From Tubulanus polymorphus (lineage: Eukaryota > Nemertea > Palaeonemertea > Tubulaniformes > Tubulanidae), in the NCBI RefSeq assembly GCF_964204645.1, contig NC_134029.1, forward strand, positions 15,697,450 to 15,761,449: a DNA stretch of 64,000 bases, written 5' to 3'. Below are positions 34,306-45,189 of the stretch, one piece after another. Position 1 is the first letter of the stretch. Each line of letters begins with the position of its first letter. A program made the translations under genes and the position numbers. The notes beneath the pieces were generated by a model. The model saw only the letters and a list, made by a program, of their open reading frames with translations. It searched no databases and had not been told where the DNA came from.

Positions 34306-35004
34306 GCATGTCTCTGTAACCGAAGGTAGAGACTAAAACATGGTTCAGGACTCGGCAGCGGACACCGGCCCGGAAAATATTTCAAAACGTGTATTGTCGG
34401 TACCTCAACGATTTTAGCGTTTTTCGGGAATTCCCTGAAATTTCGGCGTTTTTCGGGAATTCCCTGAAATTTCGGCGTTTTTCGGAAATTCCCTGAAATT
34501 TCAAGGTTTTTATTTCAGCGTTTCAGCGTTTCAGTGTTTCAGCCTTTTCAGCGAAGTTCAGGAACCGTATGATGAGTTTCCTTTTTCATCTGTAAATGAT
34601 TTCCTGACGCTGAGTATTACATTTGCAGGTTACGCATAACTCTTGGGTCCCTTCCAACTTTATCATGATATGATTGGATTTTTTATGAGTATGTAATGTC
34701 TAGTACACATTTTTTCAAAACCGTTGTCGGCACTATCGGGTTTTCTTATGTGCTTCAGCATTGGGTTTTGAATGAATTCTTAAGCAGCAGAATCATAAAT
34801 CTCAGTTTATTGATTTAATTGAAAATCATTCGTGGCTCATAACGACTGTGAATTTGGCTTCGTCGTCTGCATAATTTCAACAACACGGTATAACGGAAAT
34901 GACTGAAATTGAGCTAGATAAAGTAAAATTCAATTTAGCTTTATTGTCCGTTAAATTAACTCACCAATTTCTGCGTTTCTGCATTTCTGCGTTTTGAAGG
35001 AACC
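34306..35004 (-). repeat. Right terminal inverted repeat of the Mutator-like element
   Basis: Inverted relative to 29074-29700, with three tandem TTTTTCGGGAATTCCCTGAA-type units at about 34415-34500. Confidence 0.65.
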
Positions 35005-35215
35005 GCATAACACCATCCGATTTAACAAGTACTCTTAATTAACAATATAGAAATCCAATAGCATGACATAATTATGCAATATGTGAAGTGTTGACTCAGC
35101 TGTGCTAGGCAGCCTATGAAATGCAGCTGATTCCTTTGAGCTAGGCTTCTAGTTTTAAACGTAGAAGAGTTAATTTACCGCTATATATGTATCATCGAAA
35201 CATTTTGAATTGCAG

Positions 35216-35341
35216 ATATTGATGAATGTGACCAAGATCAAAATAAGTGCCGCCCATCAGGAGTTTGTGTCAACAGCGCTGGCAGCTTTAAGTGCGCCTG
35301 TCGTAGAGGTTTCCGAATGGGCGAGGATGGGAAATGCACAG
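35216..35341 (+). CDS. FBN: Calcium-binding EGF exon 3 (fibrillin-like)
   Basis: A 126-bp phase 1-1 exon between TTGCAG and GTAAAC. It encodes DIDEC...CVNSAGSFKCACRRGF, with six cysteines and a spaced C-x5-C first pair (CRPSGVC). It corresponds best to the fibrillin repeat of the DNNEC...GIC type, third or fourth from the C-terminal end of the run. Confidence 0.75.
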
Positions 35342-36189
35342 GTAAACGAGACGCTGAGCTAAACAGAAGTAGCAAATATTTTCAGCAAAATCTTTAACAA
35401 TAAAATTACTTCAAGCGTAATTTCAAACAAAGTATAAAAGTTTGCCACATGGTAAAAGCTCAGCAAAGTTAAGAATATTTCACAAACTCAACGGTTATAA
35501 GGCCTACGTTTATAGAACTATTCTGTACAACTGTGGTAGAATGGCGGAAATCAATTACTTTTAGACTGCTTCCGTAGAGTGATTGCACGTAATTCAAGCT
35601 TCAAATGTAAATCACTTCTGATCATATTGAAATGAATGGATATCGAATCTTTGTAAAAAGATAACTATCGTATTCAGTAGTTAACAAACACTTAGTACCA
35701 GTAAATTTTTTTTTAATTTTTTCATTAAACACTGAACACCTGAATGACAGGTGCGCGAATTTTCTGAACGCGCACTGGCTATTTTATATGCGTGCGACGT
35801 CGCACGGTCTATACAGTGATTACAACGTGCGCTGTACTCACATTATCATTGCAAGTTTTCTTCCTACTCGATGCCGACTGAATTCACGGTTAAGCATTGG
35901 AATTATTATTTTCATCATAACTCCAATCATTTTAAACGTAATCAATATTTGACAATTTTTACCTTCAATTGGCGTAGTAGCACGGTAGACAAACACGACG
36001 ACTAAGACGAGATTAAAACAGTACCAGTATAGTTTCCCACGCCATATGAGACATAAAGCGCAAGCTGATCAATGTAATATGCATACAAATCAGGTCATAT
36101 GAGATAAACACGGATAACTAAAACTTTGGGTAACATGAAATATCAATATGAATTTAGAAATTCCTGCGAGCTTGAATGCAGCGCGTAGC
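35342..36189. other. Intronic DNA before E2
   Basis: No gene seen. No 6-bp sequence here matches the DNA right of E2. Confidence 0.45.
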
Positions 36190-36545
36190 AGTAATTGTAT
36201 ATATATTGTTCTAGATCAAAGGTCGAACGGTCGAGCTCATTCAAAAATAAATATTAAAGTAATTTAAAACTATGATATATATTCATAGCCGTGTGTATTT
36301 CATATATTATAAATAGATATTTATTCAAAAATATTAATAATTTCAATTTTAAAAGCATATTGTCTGAAATCAATTGGTCAATTGGTATCCATATAATCAA
36401 ATATATTCTAATAATGATAATTATTCTATTATTTAATCTACAATACACACGGCTATGAAAATATATTATAGTTTTAAACTACTTTTAATATTTGTTTTAT
36501 AATGAGCGCAATCTTTCAACCTTTAATCTAGAACTATATATGAAA
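36190..36545. repeat. Left terminal palindrome of E2
   Basis: Outer and inner halves are inverted copies (AGATCAAAGGTCGAACGG versus its complement near 36520). The centre is the short CAATTGGTCAATTGG. It lacks the GC-rich core seen in E1 and in the right end of E2. Confidence 0.75.
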
Positions 36546-36559
36546 ATCATATTTATGAA

Positions 36560-36921
36560 AATTTTAATAAAAAATTTGATATAAAGATAGAGAGTAAACA
36601 AATACACAGTGAATTCTTAGATAGAATTAAAGATAATACAAATGTCAAATCTGTAGATTATATTCATAAACAGATTTAACAATCTATAAGAAATATTTAA
36701 TTACAAATATTGAAACAATTACTAATAGGTATGGAGATAAATTAGTTATCCACTTAGAATGTGAAGGATTAAAAGGAAATAAATGTAAATTCAGAACATA
36801 TTTACCAGATAGATTTCATAGAATATCTAATGAAGATATCGAAGAGTTATGTTCTGGAATATTCGATTTCATATATAAAGGTAAGAATGAAAAAGGGCAC
36901 CATGATATAGATTTCGAATGA
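36560..36921 (+). pseudogene. Conserved terminal-repeat gene (about 115 aa), left copy
   Basis: Homologous to 43596-43940 (-) and 49547-49900 (-). The start codon is lost (an AAG where E3 has ATG, after AAATTTGATATAA) and a TAA breaks the middle. The conserved C-terminal part reads FRTYLPDRFHRIS, an acidic helix and FIYKGKNEKGHHDIDFE. The protein is small, soluble and of unknown function. It is adjacent to the polymerase gene in E3, so a replication role is possible. Confidence 0.65.
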
Positions 36922-36937
36922 AAAATACATAAAATAA

Positions 36938-37362
36938 ATGCAAGATAAATTAAAAGAATATAGAATATTTGTTGATTCAAGAAGACTTACAAATTATAAA
37001 TCTCATAATTTATTGATACAACTAGATAGAGAATTTAGAAATTGTGTTGATTTAAAATTAGTTAATATTAGTTTAAGTAACTCGGTTTACAATATATCGG
37101 ATAGAACTATTGAACATAAAGCCTTTTTGATTTTAATAAACGTAAAAATAAATGGTATCATCTATATCTAAAACCAGGGTTATATAATTTAGATACATTG
37201 TCACAAGAAATTAATAGAAAAGCCTGGCAATTAGGTAGTGATTCCGGGTTTGGCGTTAGATTTTTAAAAAGTGATAGTTCTAATAAAATAAAGATTAGGT
37301 TAGCTCATAGTGAAAAACATCAATTTTTAGTTAAAAAACCTATAGCTAAACTGTTACGAATG
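36938..37362 (+). pseudogene. Candidate penton/minor capsid protein, N-terminal part, E2
   Basis: ATG 36938 follows ACATAAAATAA. The product starts MQDKLKEYRIFVDSR and has LKLVNISLSNSVYNIS and, after a frameshift near 37135, LKPGLYNLDTLSQEIN. The mix of beta-strand-like segments and its place among structural genes suggest a single-jelly-roll penton, but I cannot prove it. At 37362 it is fused by deletion to the C-terminal end of the next structural gene. Confidence 0.45.
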
Positions 37363-37560
37363 TAAGATATCAAAATTATTTAGATAAATCACATATTAGA
37401 TTAAATTATTGTATAGGTCCTAATCTATTAATTATTTCTAATTATTTAATATTAAAAATGGGAAATATAATTGGTTATAATAATCTTATAAATACTGCAA
37501 CAATAAATAAACAGTTTGGATTAAATGATATAAATAAAAAAATTATCTACGCTCCAAAAT
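37363..37560 (+). pseudogene. C-terminal remnant of a structural gene (E3 248-codon family)
   Basis: Reads DKSHIRLNYCIGPN...LKMGNIIGYNN...FGLNDINKKI, matching E3 at 46174-46400 but missing its first two thirds. Compared with E3, about 2.5 kb including four or five small genes has been deleted at 37362. Confidence 0.65.
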
Positions 37561-37562
37561 AA

Positions 37563-37800
37563 ATGGAAGGTGAAAAAATTTTAAAGAATATTCAATCAAC
37601 AGAAACTAAAACTAAGAATATTAAATCAAATAATGATTCAAAAATAAAAGATTATAATACATCAGAAAGTAAAAAAACTGATAATATCCAGCATGAAATA
37701 ATTTAAACTAATGATGATAATAAATCACATGAAAATACTAAATTAGCTATAACTTGTATAGGAATTGTAATAGGAGGAATATTATATTTTAGATTTCAAT
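37563..37800 (+). pseudogene. Small C-terminal-anchored membrane protein, E2 copy
   Basis: Starts MEGEKILKNIQSTETKT and ends with a hydrophobic ITCIGIVIGGILYF segment. One in-frame TAA breaks it. The intact homologue is 45937-46173. Confidence 0.6.
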
Positions 37801-37815
37801 CTTTTTATTATGTAA

Positions 37816-39227
37816 ATGGTAGAAGTCGGAGAAGCTTATGAAATGGACGACATGGGAAATGATGATGGATATTTTCATGACGATTATGATAGTGCAGGTG
37901 TTAAACTTGATAATGATAATGAAACAAAGCGTAATAATAATTTAAATACATCTGATTATATTAAAATAGCAGAATCACAAATAAATCCTGAAAATGTAAT
38001 TCCAGATTGAGTAAAAAAAAAGATTTAGATAATATAAACAATATACCTAAATTAAAACATTTACTTGAAAATTCTAAACATAATATAAATGATGGAAACG
38101 TTAAACCTTTAGCAGAAAAATTTGAATTTTTAGGTACTGATGACTGTTATTATTATTTGCAAGCCGATTATTATGTTGATATCACTTACATCAAAAAAAA
38201 TAAAATATTAGAAAGATTATCTTTGAGAAAATTAGACCCATCTAGAACTAAGAAAATAAATAATAATAATGAAATAACTGATGTTACCAACACAGAAAAA
38301 GGCCCATATAAAATAATACTTAGAAATAAAATTGATGACTTATTTGAAATAATAAAAAAAGTCGGAAACAACTTCTGAACAGAATATAACTTCCAAAACT
38401 AGTAAACTTAAATCAACCGAAGTTCAAACTGAAAAACTTTTACCGAATGGATTAATAGATGTAACAGATCAAGAATTAGAAGATTCAAATATATTTTCTG
38501 GTAAAAAAAAATTAAGAGAAATTTTTAGTACAAGACTTGCATCTGATAAAATTGCGCATGAAAAAGATATAACAGATCAAAAAATTAGATTTTTAGAAAA
38601 AGAATTATCTGATAAAAATAAAGAATTAGAACAATTAAAGTCTGATTTAGATCATCAAGTAATTGATGAAATAGAATATAGACAAAAAGAATTACGTTTA
38701 GAAAACGAAATTGATGATTTAAAAGATGCTTTAGAAGTACAGAAAGGTGAAAGAGATGTATTATTAAAAGAATTTGGTAATAATTTTAAAAGATTAAAAG
38801 ATATTCTTAAAAGATATCTAATAAAACCAAATTCTAGAATGTCAATGAAAGAAAGAATGGAATTATTTAAGTTAGAAGGTATCACAATTCTTTCAATTCT
38901 GACAGCTGTTACTATGATATTTACAACAATAGGTTTAGCTATATCAAATTCATTAAAATCTACACCTACACCTAATAAACCGGATACACCTCCAAGTCAT
39001 AATTCTATACAGGATAAAGTTAATGATGGTTTAAAAAAATTAGCGAAATATTTAATCTGCTTAAAAAATCTGCTGCAGCATTACCCGGAATTATTGCATC
39101 AATTGTTGGTTTTGTTTTAAAGTCTGCTGGAAATGTTATTAACTTTGCCGCTGAACATATTATTTTATTTTTAATGACAGTTGTTAGTGCAATTATTTTT
39201 GGATCACTTAACATGATAAAAAAATAA
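37816..39227 (+). pseudogene. Coiled-coil membrane protein of the element, E2 copy
   Basis: ATG 37816 (MVEVGEAYEMDD) opens an acidic N-terminus. A frameshift at an A9 run near 38010 is followed by a folded block with LGTDDCYYYLQADYYVD, and another shift near 38378. Then comes a long coiled coil (about 38490-38830), a hydrophobic segment LSILTAVTMIFTTIGLAIS, a PTPNKPDTPP proline spacer, and two final hydrophobic helices (AALPGIIASIVGFVL and ILFLMTVVSAIIFG). This could be a virion membrane-active or membrane-anchoring protein. E4 has a parallel copy at 59890-61103. Confidence 0.65.
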
Positions 39228-39252
39228 ATAATTAATTTTTTTTCTTAAATAA

Positions 39253-40448
39253 ATGAGTGGGAGTTATATAAATCCTTCTAAGAATTCTAGAATATCTAAT
39301 GCCATTAAAGCGGAAAGATCTCATCATATCATTACTCATAATCCTTCTAATATTAATCCTGATGAAACTTTATATGTTAGAATCCCTCGATTAACACAAA
39401 ATACTTGTTCCAAATAGTATTTATTTATCAGCTGATATAAAAGTAACTGGTAATAATAATAATTATGTCGCAGATAGTGTTGGAAGATATTTGATTAAAA
39501 AATTTATTGTAAAGATTGGGCCAGAAACAGTTTTTTCATTAGATGATTATAATTTATTTATGCATTGTAAAGATTTATGGTTAACAAAGGAAGATAGAAA
39601 TAATATGATATTTCAAGGAATTCAACCCTCAAATCAAAATAGAAGAAGATCTGGAGCTAATAATGCAGTAGTAGCTAATGACGTAGATAATTTAATAAAA
39701 CAGCTTTTTGGAAGCAAATATAAAATTCCATTAGATTTTGAATTGTTAAATAATAATGCGCCGTTATATAAATATGCAATTCAAGAAGATATTATATTCG
39801 AAATAACATTTGCTCCTGTTAATGAAATTGTATTATCTAGCGTTGTTTATGGGTTATAAATTATCGAATATATGTTTAGAATATGACACGGTAACTGATG
39901 AAAATATTGCAATTCAAACTGAATACAATCAAGGATTTTCATTATTATATGATTATATTGATAAATTTAAAACTGTAACTATTAATGCAAATGATGAAAT
40001 AATTAATGAGAATATTAACTTCCCAACAAGATTTATTAAAGGCGAATTAATATTTTTTACCATTGCAACATGTTCTAATGGTGCAATAAAAGTTGATAAT
40101 TATTATAATCCTGAAATATCAAAAGTAGAAATAACAATTGAAGGTATAGCAAATAAATTATTTTGTCAAGGAATGAGAATGATTGATCAATGGGTAGAAA
40201 TTAAAAAACATTTTATGAATGAAAAAAAAAAACTCTGAAGATTGTAATATTAATCAAATTGATTATTATGCTTGTAATAAATATGCATTATGGTTAGATT
40301 TTTAAACGACAGAGGAACTTATTACATGGTTCTGGTAAAAGATGGTATTCAATTATTTATGAAAAAGAAAAAAGGAGGGTTGAATTATAAAATGCATATT
40401 TATATTATATCTGACGCGCAATTAAATATTATAAATTCAATTAGATAG
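39253..40448 (+). pseudogene. Major capsid protein (double jelly-roll), E2 copy
   Basis: ATG 39253 follows TTTTTTTCTTAAATAA. The sequence shows the Polinton/adintovirus hexon-like pattern: YVRIPRLTQN, NSIYLSADI-type strand, VGRYLIKK, DDYNLFMHCKDLWLT, QGIQ, then PLDFELLNNNAPLYKYAI and a C-terminal YALWLDF and ISDAQLNI segment. It would form the icosahedral shell. Frameshifts near 39408, 39850 and 40238 and stops near 40304 and 40340 inactivate it. At about 395 codons it is shorter than many hexons but has both jelly-roll halves. Confidence 0.8.
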
Positions 40449-40493
40449 TGTTATGTATTAAAATTTTAATTTCAATAAAAAAATTTATAATAA

Positions 40494-41480
40494 ATGGAAG
40501 GCGGAATATATGAAATACAAATTCCAAGTGAAATGATATCAGATATATATTATATATTACCTTATGAATATAGTAAGTATTTTGGAGAATTCTTTAATCA
40601 ATTCAAGTATAGAATAAGTAAAATAGAAACGAATATTGAAACTAAAATAGAAGAAAATATTGAACTTAAAAAAGAAGATAAGAATAATATCGAATCTAAA
40701 ATAGAAGATAATATTGAAACTAAAATAGAAGATTTAACAGCATCTACATCTTATAATAAACCCTCTACATATGATATTGAATCAAAAAAGATTATTATAA
40801 TCCAAAATATTGTGATATATGTAAGGAATATATGTCATATAAAAATTGGACATCACATAAGAAATCAAAGAAACATGTAGAAAAGAAAAGAATAATAATG
40901 ATAATAATATATCTGATAATAATATCATAGATAATTTAATAAATAATGTTAATACAATTGAAACTAACGATACCATAGATAATATAACAGATAATGTTAA
41001 TACAATTGAAACTAATAATAATAATATAACAGATGACGAAACAATTGATGATTCTAAAAAACATTGTAACATTTGTAATTTAGATATTTCTTAAAGTAAT
41101 TTTTCTAAACATAAAAAATCTCAGGGACATATAGAAAATGAAAAGAAATTAGAAGAACATGAAAAAATTTAGCAGAAAAAAAAGAAATAAAACGTATCAA
41201 ATATTGTAATAAAAAAATTGAACCTGTTGATGAAAATACTCATTATAAATCAAAATTACATCTAATTAATGTTTATAAAAAGGCGAGTACGATACTATTG
41301 TTAAATAACCCAAAGAAATATATCAAATATTTTGATCCTAAAAGTAGGTAATATTATATATTCTGTAAGTTGTTATTTGATAAATTATTAGCTTATGCAG
41401 AAAATAACCCTAAACAAATATATAGATTATTATATTTTAGAAAAATAGATTCTAATAAAAAATTATTAATTAATTTATTA
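40494..41480 (+). pseudogene. Acidic multi-zinc-finger protein, E2
   Basis: ATG 40494 follows AAATTTATAATAA. An N-terminal region with repeated I/E/K tracts (NIETKIEENIE-like) leads to a frameshift near 40795, then a finger CDICKEYMSYKNW...H...H, a second CNICNLDIS...H...H and a third decayed one. Stops occur near 40906, 41090 and 41350, yet the frame continues with KLLFDKLLAYAENNP to about 41480. Role unknown; fingers with a long H-H spacing often bind RNA or DNA. Confidence 0.6.
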
Positions 41481-41937
41481 TATTTTGTATTGTACACATG
41501 TAACGTCATAAATATTATTTCATCAAATATTAAGCCAGATCCTTCAAAATATTTCTCTTCTATTTTACTTTTTAAAATACTTTTAAAATCTTACTTTAAC
41601 TGATATTCTAATTTTAGGATATTCTACGTCTGTAATTATTCTTATTCTTATGTTTTTCATATTTTCTAAATGTTTTTTATTTTCTTCTAACGTTTAACCT
41701 TCATGAAATTTAAATTCAATAGCAGCTGGTCCAATTTCAATTGTAAATGCTTCGGTTATTTCAATATCTTTTTTATTATCTAATGAATCAATATAATTTC
41801 TAACATCTTCCATGTATGGTCTTTTATTGTTTAATTTATTTTCTATTGTGTTAATTGTCTTCTGATTCTTGTCAGTATCTTTATCAAAATAATCTTCACC
41901 TAAAATATCATTATTCATATTTCTAATATGATTTTTG
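41481..41937 (-). pseudogene. Zinc-finger/polymerase gene start in E2, downstream piece
   Basis: Matches the linker region of the E1 gene (AAIEFKFHEG, RPYMEDVR). Importantly it reads EKYFEGSGLIFDEI where E1 has a stop, confirming that fingers and polymerase are one protein in this family. It ends near 41481; the polymerase domain is deleted. A 1.4-kb insert separates it from its first finger. Confidence 0.7.
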
Positions 41938-43360
41938 TTGTAATGGGTCCAAAAATCGAATTTTTGCTGACAAATGAGGTTATAACTTTGACACGAATTC
42001 ATGCAATCTACTATGTTTATGCGCAAAATGTAGCTTGATCATGCGGCTAAAATCTGTTGGAAATGGAATTTTGAATATCGCGTACATTTAAGAGAAATCG
42101 ACGAATTTTTGGCGATTTTTAAAGAAATTTCAAGGAGCATTTTGTTTCATAAAACGGCTAGAAGGCCGATGCATAACGTTACATTGAAGTAAAATAACTT
42201 CTCCCTGCGGTTGGCTGAGCTCCCGCTGTCAATCAATGTAAGGACATATTCGATTGACGCAGACAAACCGGTCTTTTAATCTTCTCATCTATTAATCTAC
42301 TCGGTTCTAGTTTCTCATTTCCCAGTCATGGGAGAGTCTTATATGTTACTTTTCAATTTGATAGCCGTAGTATCGATTCCGTCTCCCCATATCTACTTCA
42401 TTATGCAAATAACCGAAGATTCAATCAATACGCTACTTCACGGAAGATTATGCGCGCACAATCAAATAGGCCCAAACCTCGTCTCGCTTCAAGTTTTTAG
42501 TTAGCGATATTTTACTTACTATACAACGGCACGCATAATCCTTTAAGTATGATATCCTGACAATGTGTTGAATTCGATAAAACCTCACTTTGAACGCAAA
42601 AGATCACTAGAAATGTCAAAAAACTACCAAAAATCACAAATTTTAGCGATGGCGCTCGAAGCAGCTAACGGAAGTAATGACTGGTGCTGGGTGTCATCAC
42701 TTTGTTGTTGAGTTCAAGACTCTAAGGTGAATTTATTGCAGGCTACACTGATAAATATGAAATAATATTATGAAATAGAATTGATTTTTGAAGGACAACA
42801 CTCGTAGATTCATAATAAAAATATGAAAAGTACCCGGACTCGAACCAGCAATTGAAATTGGGCCGTCAAGTGCTGCCACCATGTGGCAACCAGTCTTTAC
42901 ATCTTCAGCCGTCCTAAAATGTTTTTTGATAATTTTAGGACACTTATAGTGATTTCTAGCCTCTGCAGTGAGGTTTTATCATATCCAACGTAACCGTAGG
43001 TTATCATATTTAAAGGATTACGCGTGACGATATATAGTAAGTAATATCGCTGATTGAAAACTTGAAGCGAGAGATTTTCATTGCAAATGAACTGGAGCAT
43101 GGCTGATAAAGGTTCCAATTTCCGGTTCAGACTAGCGCCATCAAACGATTTATTCAAGAACTTGAATTTGTCGATATCCCGTATTGCCGCGATGATTGCT
43201 GATTAGATTTCGATGATGTTGTTCACCGAAATCAGCAGATTTTACACATCCATGAAGTGTTCAAGGCAAACCTTAAAGATGCATCAATCAGATGGCGCCT
43301 ATACATTACATTATTAGATACATTCTGCGCCCGAGATATTAAGATCCGTGGGTCTCTTGT
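41938..43360. mobile_element. 1.4-kb insert in the E2 zinc-finger gene, with internal inverted repeat
   Basis: GC content rises sharply here. Sequence 42480-42660 is repeated inverted at about 42880-43090 (GTCTCGCTTCAAG and ATAATCCTTTAA with others), an imperfect foldback of about 180-200 bp. A tRNA-type B box (GGTTCGAGTCC on the minus strand, 42836-42846) lies in the loop. Ends read GTTGTAATGGG and CTCTTGTT and no clear target duplication is seen. The superfamily is unknown. Confidence 0.5.
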
Positions 43361-43559
43361 TAGATTTTAAATGTTCTTTATAATATCTTTTGTTACTGAA
43401 TGATTGATTACATGTATCACATTTATATATTTCTTTTTCATTTCTTTATTCTTCTGATTTATTTCATAAGTGTGTTTTATTTTTATTGTGTCTTGCTTTT
43501 TGAGATTTATCTATATTGATTTTACATGTTGGACAGTAGTACTTCTTCTTTGCTTCCAT
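43361..43559 (-). pseudogene. Zinc-finger/polymerase gene start in E2, first finger piece
   Basis: Begins at ATG 43559 after TTTGATATCAAAATG and encodes the first finger (CPTC-type) plus part of the second before the insert at 43360. A frame break occurs near 43450. Confidence 0.65.
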
Positions 43560-43595
43560 TTTGATATCAAATTTTTTATTAAAATTGATTTTATA

Positions 43596-43940
43596 TTATT
43601 CGAAATCTATATCACGGTGTCCTTTTTCATTCTTACCTTTATATATGAAATAAAATATTCCAGAAAATAATTCTTCAATATCTTCATTAGATATTCTATG
43701 AAATCTATCTGGTAAATATGTTCTTAATTTACATTTATTTCCTTTTAATCCGTAATATTCTAAGGGGATAACTAATTTATCTCCATACCTATTAGTAATT
43801 GTTTCAATATTTGTAATTAAATATTTCTCATAAATTGTTAATTCTGTTACCTTTTTTAATTTATAATTCTACAGATTTGACATTTGTTGTATCTTTTATT
43901 CTATTTAAGAATTCACTGTGTATCCGTTTACTCTCAGTTT
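43596..43940 (-). pseudogene. Conserved terminal-repeat gene, right copy of E2
   Basis: Same family as 36560-36921. Here too the start codon is lost (ACT after TTGATATTAAA), and a frameshift lies near 43860. Its conserved end is FIYKGKNEKGHRDIDFE-like. The gene is within the terminal repeats, so E2 carried it twice. Confidence 0.65.
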
Positions 43941-44017
43941 TAATATCAATTTTTTTATTAAAATTCATTTCATTTATATGATTTTCATAAATATGATTTT
44001 CGTATATAAAAATATTA

Positions 44018-44400
44018 GAGTAATTGTATACATGTTGTTCTAGATTAAAGGTTGAAAAAACAAACATTAAAAAAGTATATTTAATTTTAGATTAAATAAT
44101 ATAATAATTTTTATCATTAGAATATATTTGATTATATGGATATATTCTTTATTGTGTATTGTATTTAATCAATTGGGAGCGGAGCAAAACGACGCGACCA
44201 ATTGATTTTATACAATATGCGTTTAAAATTGAAATTATTAATATTTTAGAATAGATATTTATTTATAATATGAAATACAAACGGCTATGAAAATATATTA
44301 TAGTTTTAAATTACTTTTAATATTTGTTTTTTAATGAGCTCGACCGTTCGACCTTTGATCTAGAACAACATATATACAATTACTCATAGCCCCTATTACT
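44018..44400. repeat. Right terminal palindrome of E2
   Basis: The outer half starts AGTAATAGGGGCTATG and continues GAGTAATTGTATATATGTTG; the inner half begins at GAGTAATTGTATACATGTTG, so the fold spans all but the outermost 16 bp. The centre is CAATTGG...CCAATTG around a GC-rich GAGCGGAGCAAAACGACGCG loop. Confidence 0.8.
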
Positions 44401-44660
44401 TGGGTATGTAAGCATCAATCAGAGTATGGGTGTCTGATGGACTACGCATTGTGAACATTCCATCAAATTTACACTTTATAATCATTTATATTTCAGTAAT
44501 CCATCATTCATTACAGCTAAAATGTCTCATGAATTAATATTATGTATTTACATAACATTATTAATCGTTAAAAACAAATGCTCTTGTGGGCTACACGTGA
44601 TCTTTAATATTGAAAATGTATACGTCGACTGTTCATAATTTGTTTTGTCATTCATTGAAG

Positions 44661-44777
44661 ATGTGAATGAATGCAACCGAAAAAGTGGCCCGTGTAAATT
44701 TCAATGTCGAAACCAAATAGGTGGATATCGTTGTCGTTGCCCGAATGGTTACAAGCAAATTAACGGACAGTGCCTCG
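44661..44777 (+). CDS. FBN: Calcium-binding EGF exon 4 (fibrillin-like)
   Basis: A 117-bp phase 1-1 exon after TTGAAG and before GTAAGT. It encodes DVNEC...CKFQCRNQIGGYRCRCPNGY, the C-x3-C form with GGYRC. It parallels the human fibrillin repeat with IIGGYRCSCPQGY, two before the end of the EGF run. It lies only 260 bp from E2. Confidence 0.78.
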
Positions 44778-45189
44778 GTAAGTATTTCTATATAAGTTTT
44801 GACTTAAGGAGAAGGGTTCTAATATAGGTTACTGACGACATAGCCGCCGCAACAACTACGCCGGAGCAATTCATCGGCGATATCTACGCCAAAAACTTAT
44901 CCCGCACAATAGCAAGAACCATGCAGCTTCACATACATGTAGTACTGCGCCTGCCTTTATGATAAATTTATCCGTCAATCAGTAATGCGATCTCGATTCA
45001 TTAGAACCCCGTTCAATATTATCAAATGGTTCTTGACAGGTTTCTTGGGAGAACCATTTTGATGTAATATATTTTTAGGGTTCCTCATTCATTTTGACTG
45101 CTTAAGCTGTTCATGATTTGTCCATCCTCTGTTATGTTTGACTGCTCCCTTAATCCTCATGTGGATAACAAAACTGATGATAAGAATCG
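44778..45189. other. Short intronic stretch between exon 4 and E3
   Basis: Nothing recognised apart from the exon 4 donor. Confidence 0.45.

Larger units (their letters stand above)
29074..35004. mobile_element. 5.9-kb long-TIR DNA transposon, Mutator-like
   Basis: Flanked by the 10-bp direct repeat GCATAACACC (29064-29073 and 35005-35014). Its ends are long, diverged inverted repeats of about 600-700 bp (left 29074-29700, right 34306-35004) starting (A/G)GTT(T/C)CTTCAAA and containing GCAGAAATGCAGAAACG. Long TIRs with 9-11-bp duplications are the signature of Mutator-like elements. Internal ORFs (29686-30123, 31939-32232, 33006-33191) are short and I recognise no transposase, so this is a decayed or non-autonomous copy. 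Confidence 0.7.
36190..44400. mobile_element. E2, 8.2-kb Maverick/adinto-type element with both ends, internally deleted
   Basis: The right end is AGTAATAGGGG (read inward from 44400); the left end begins 16 bp further in, at the internal AGTAATTG. No target duplication is seen (CGTAGC versus TGGGTA), so one end may have been trimmed or recombined. Both ends carry a palindrome and then the same small gene, giving terminal repeats of about 730-800 bp. Between them on the plus strand are candidate penton, membrane, coiled-coil and major capsid genes and a zinc-finger gene. On the minus strand lies only the start of the zinc-finger/polymerase gene. Integrase is missing. Confidence 0.85.

Noticed and set aside
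38007-38020. Programmed frameshift at the A9 run in the E2 coiled-coil gene
   Set aside because: Other genes of E2 carry many unrelated lesions, so decay by slippage is the simpler reading.
36184-44406. Target duplication of E2
   Set aside because: CGTAGC on the left and TGGGTA on the right do not match, and the left end lacks the outer 16 bp.
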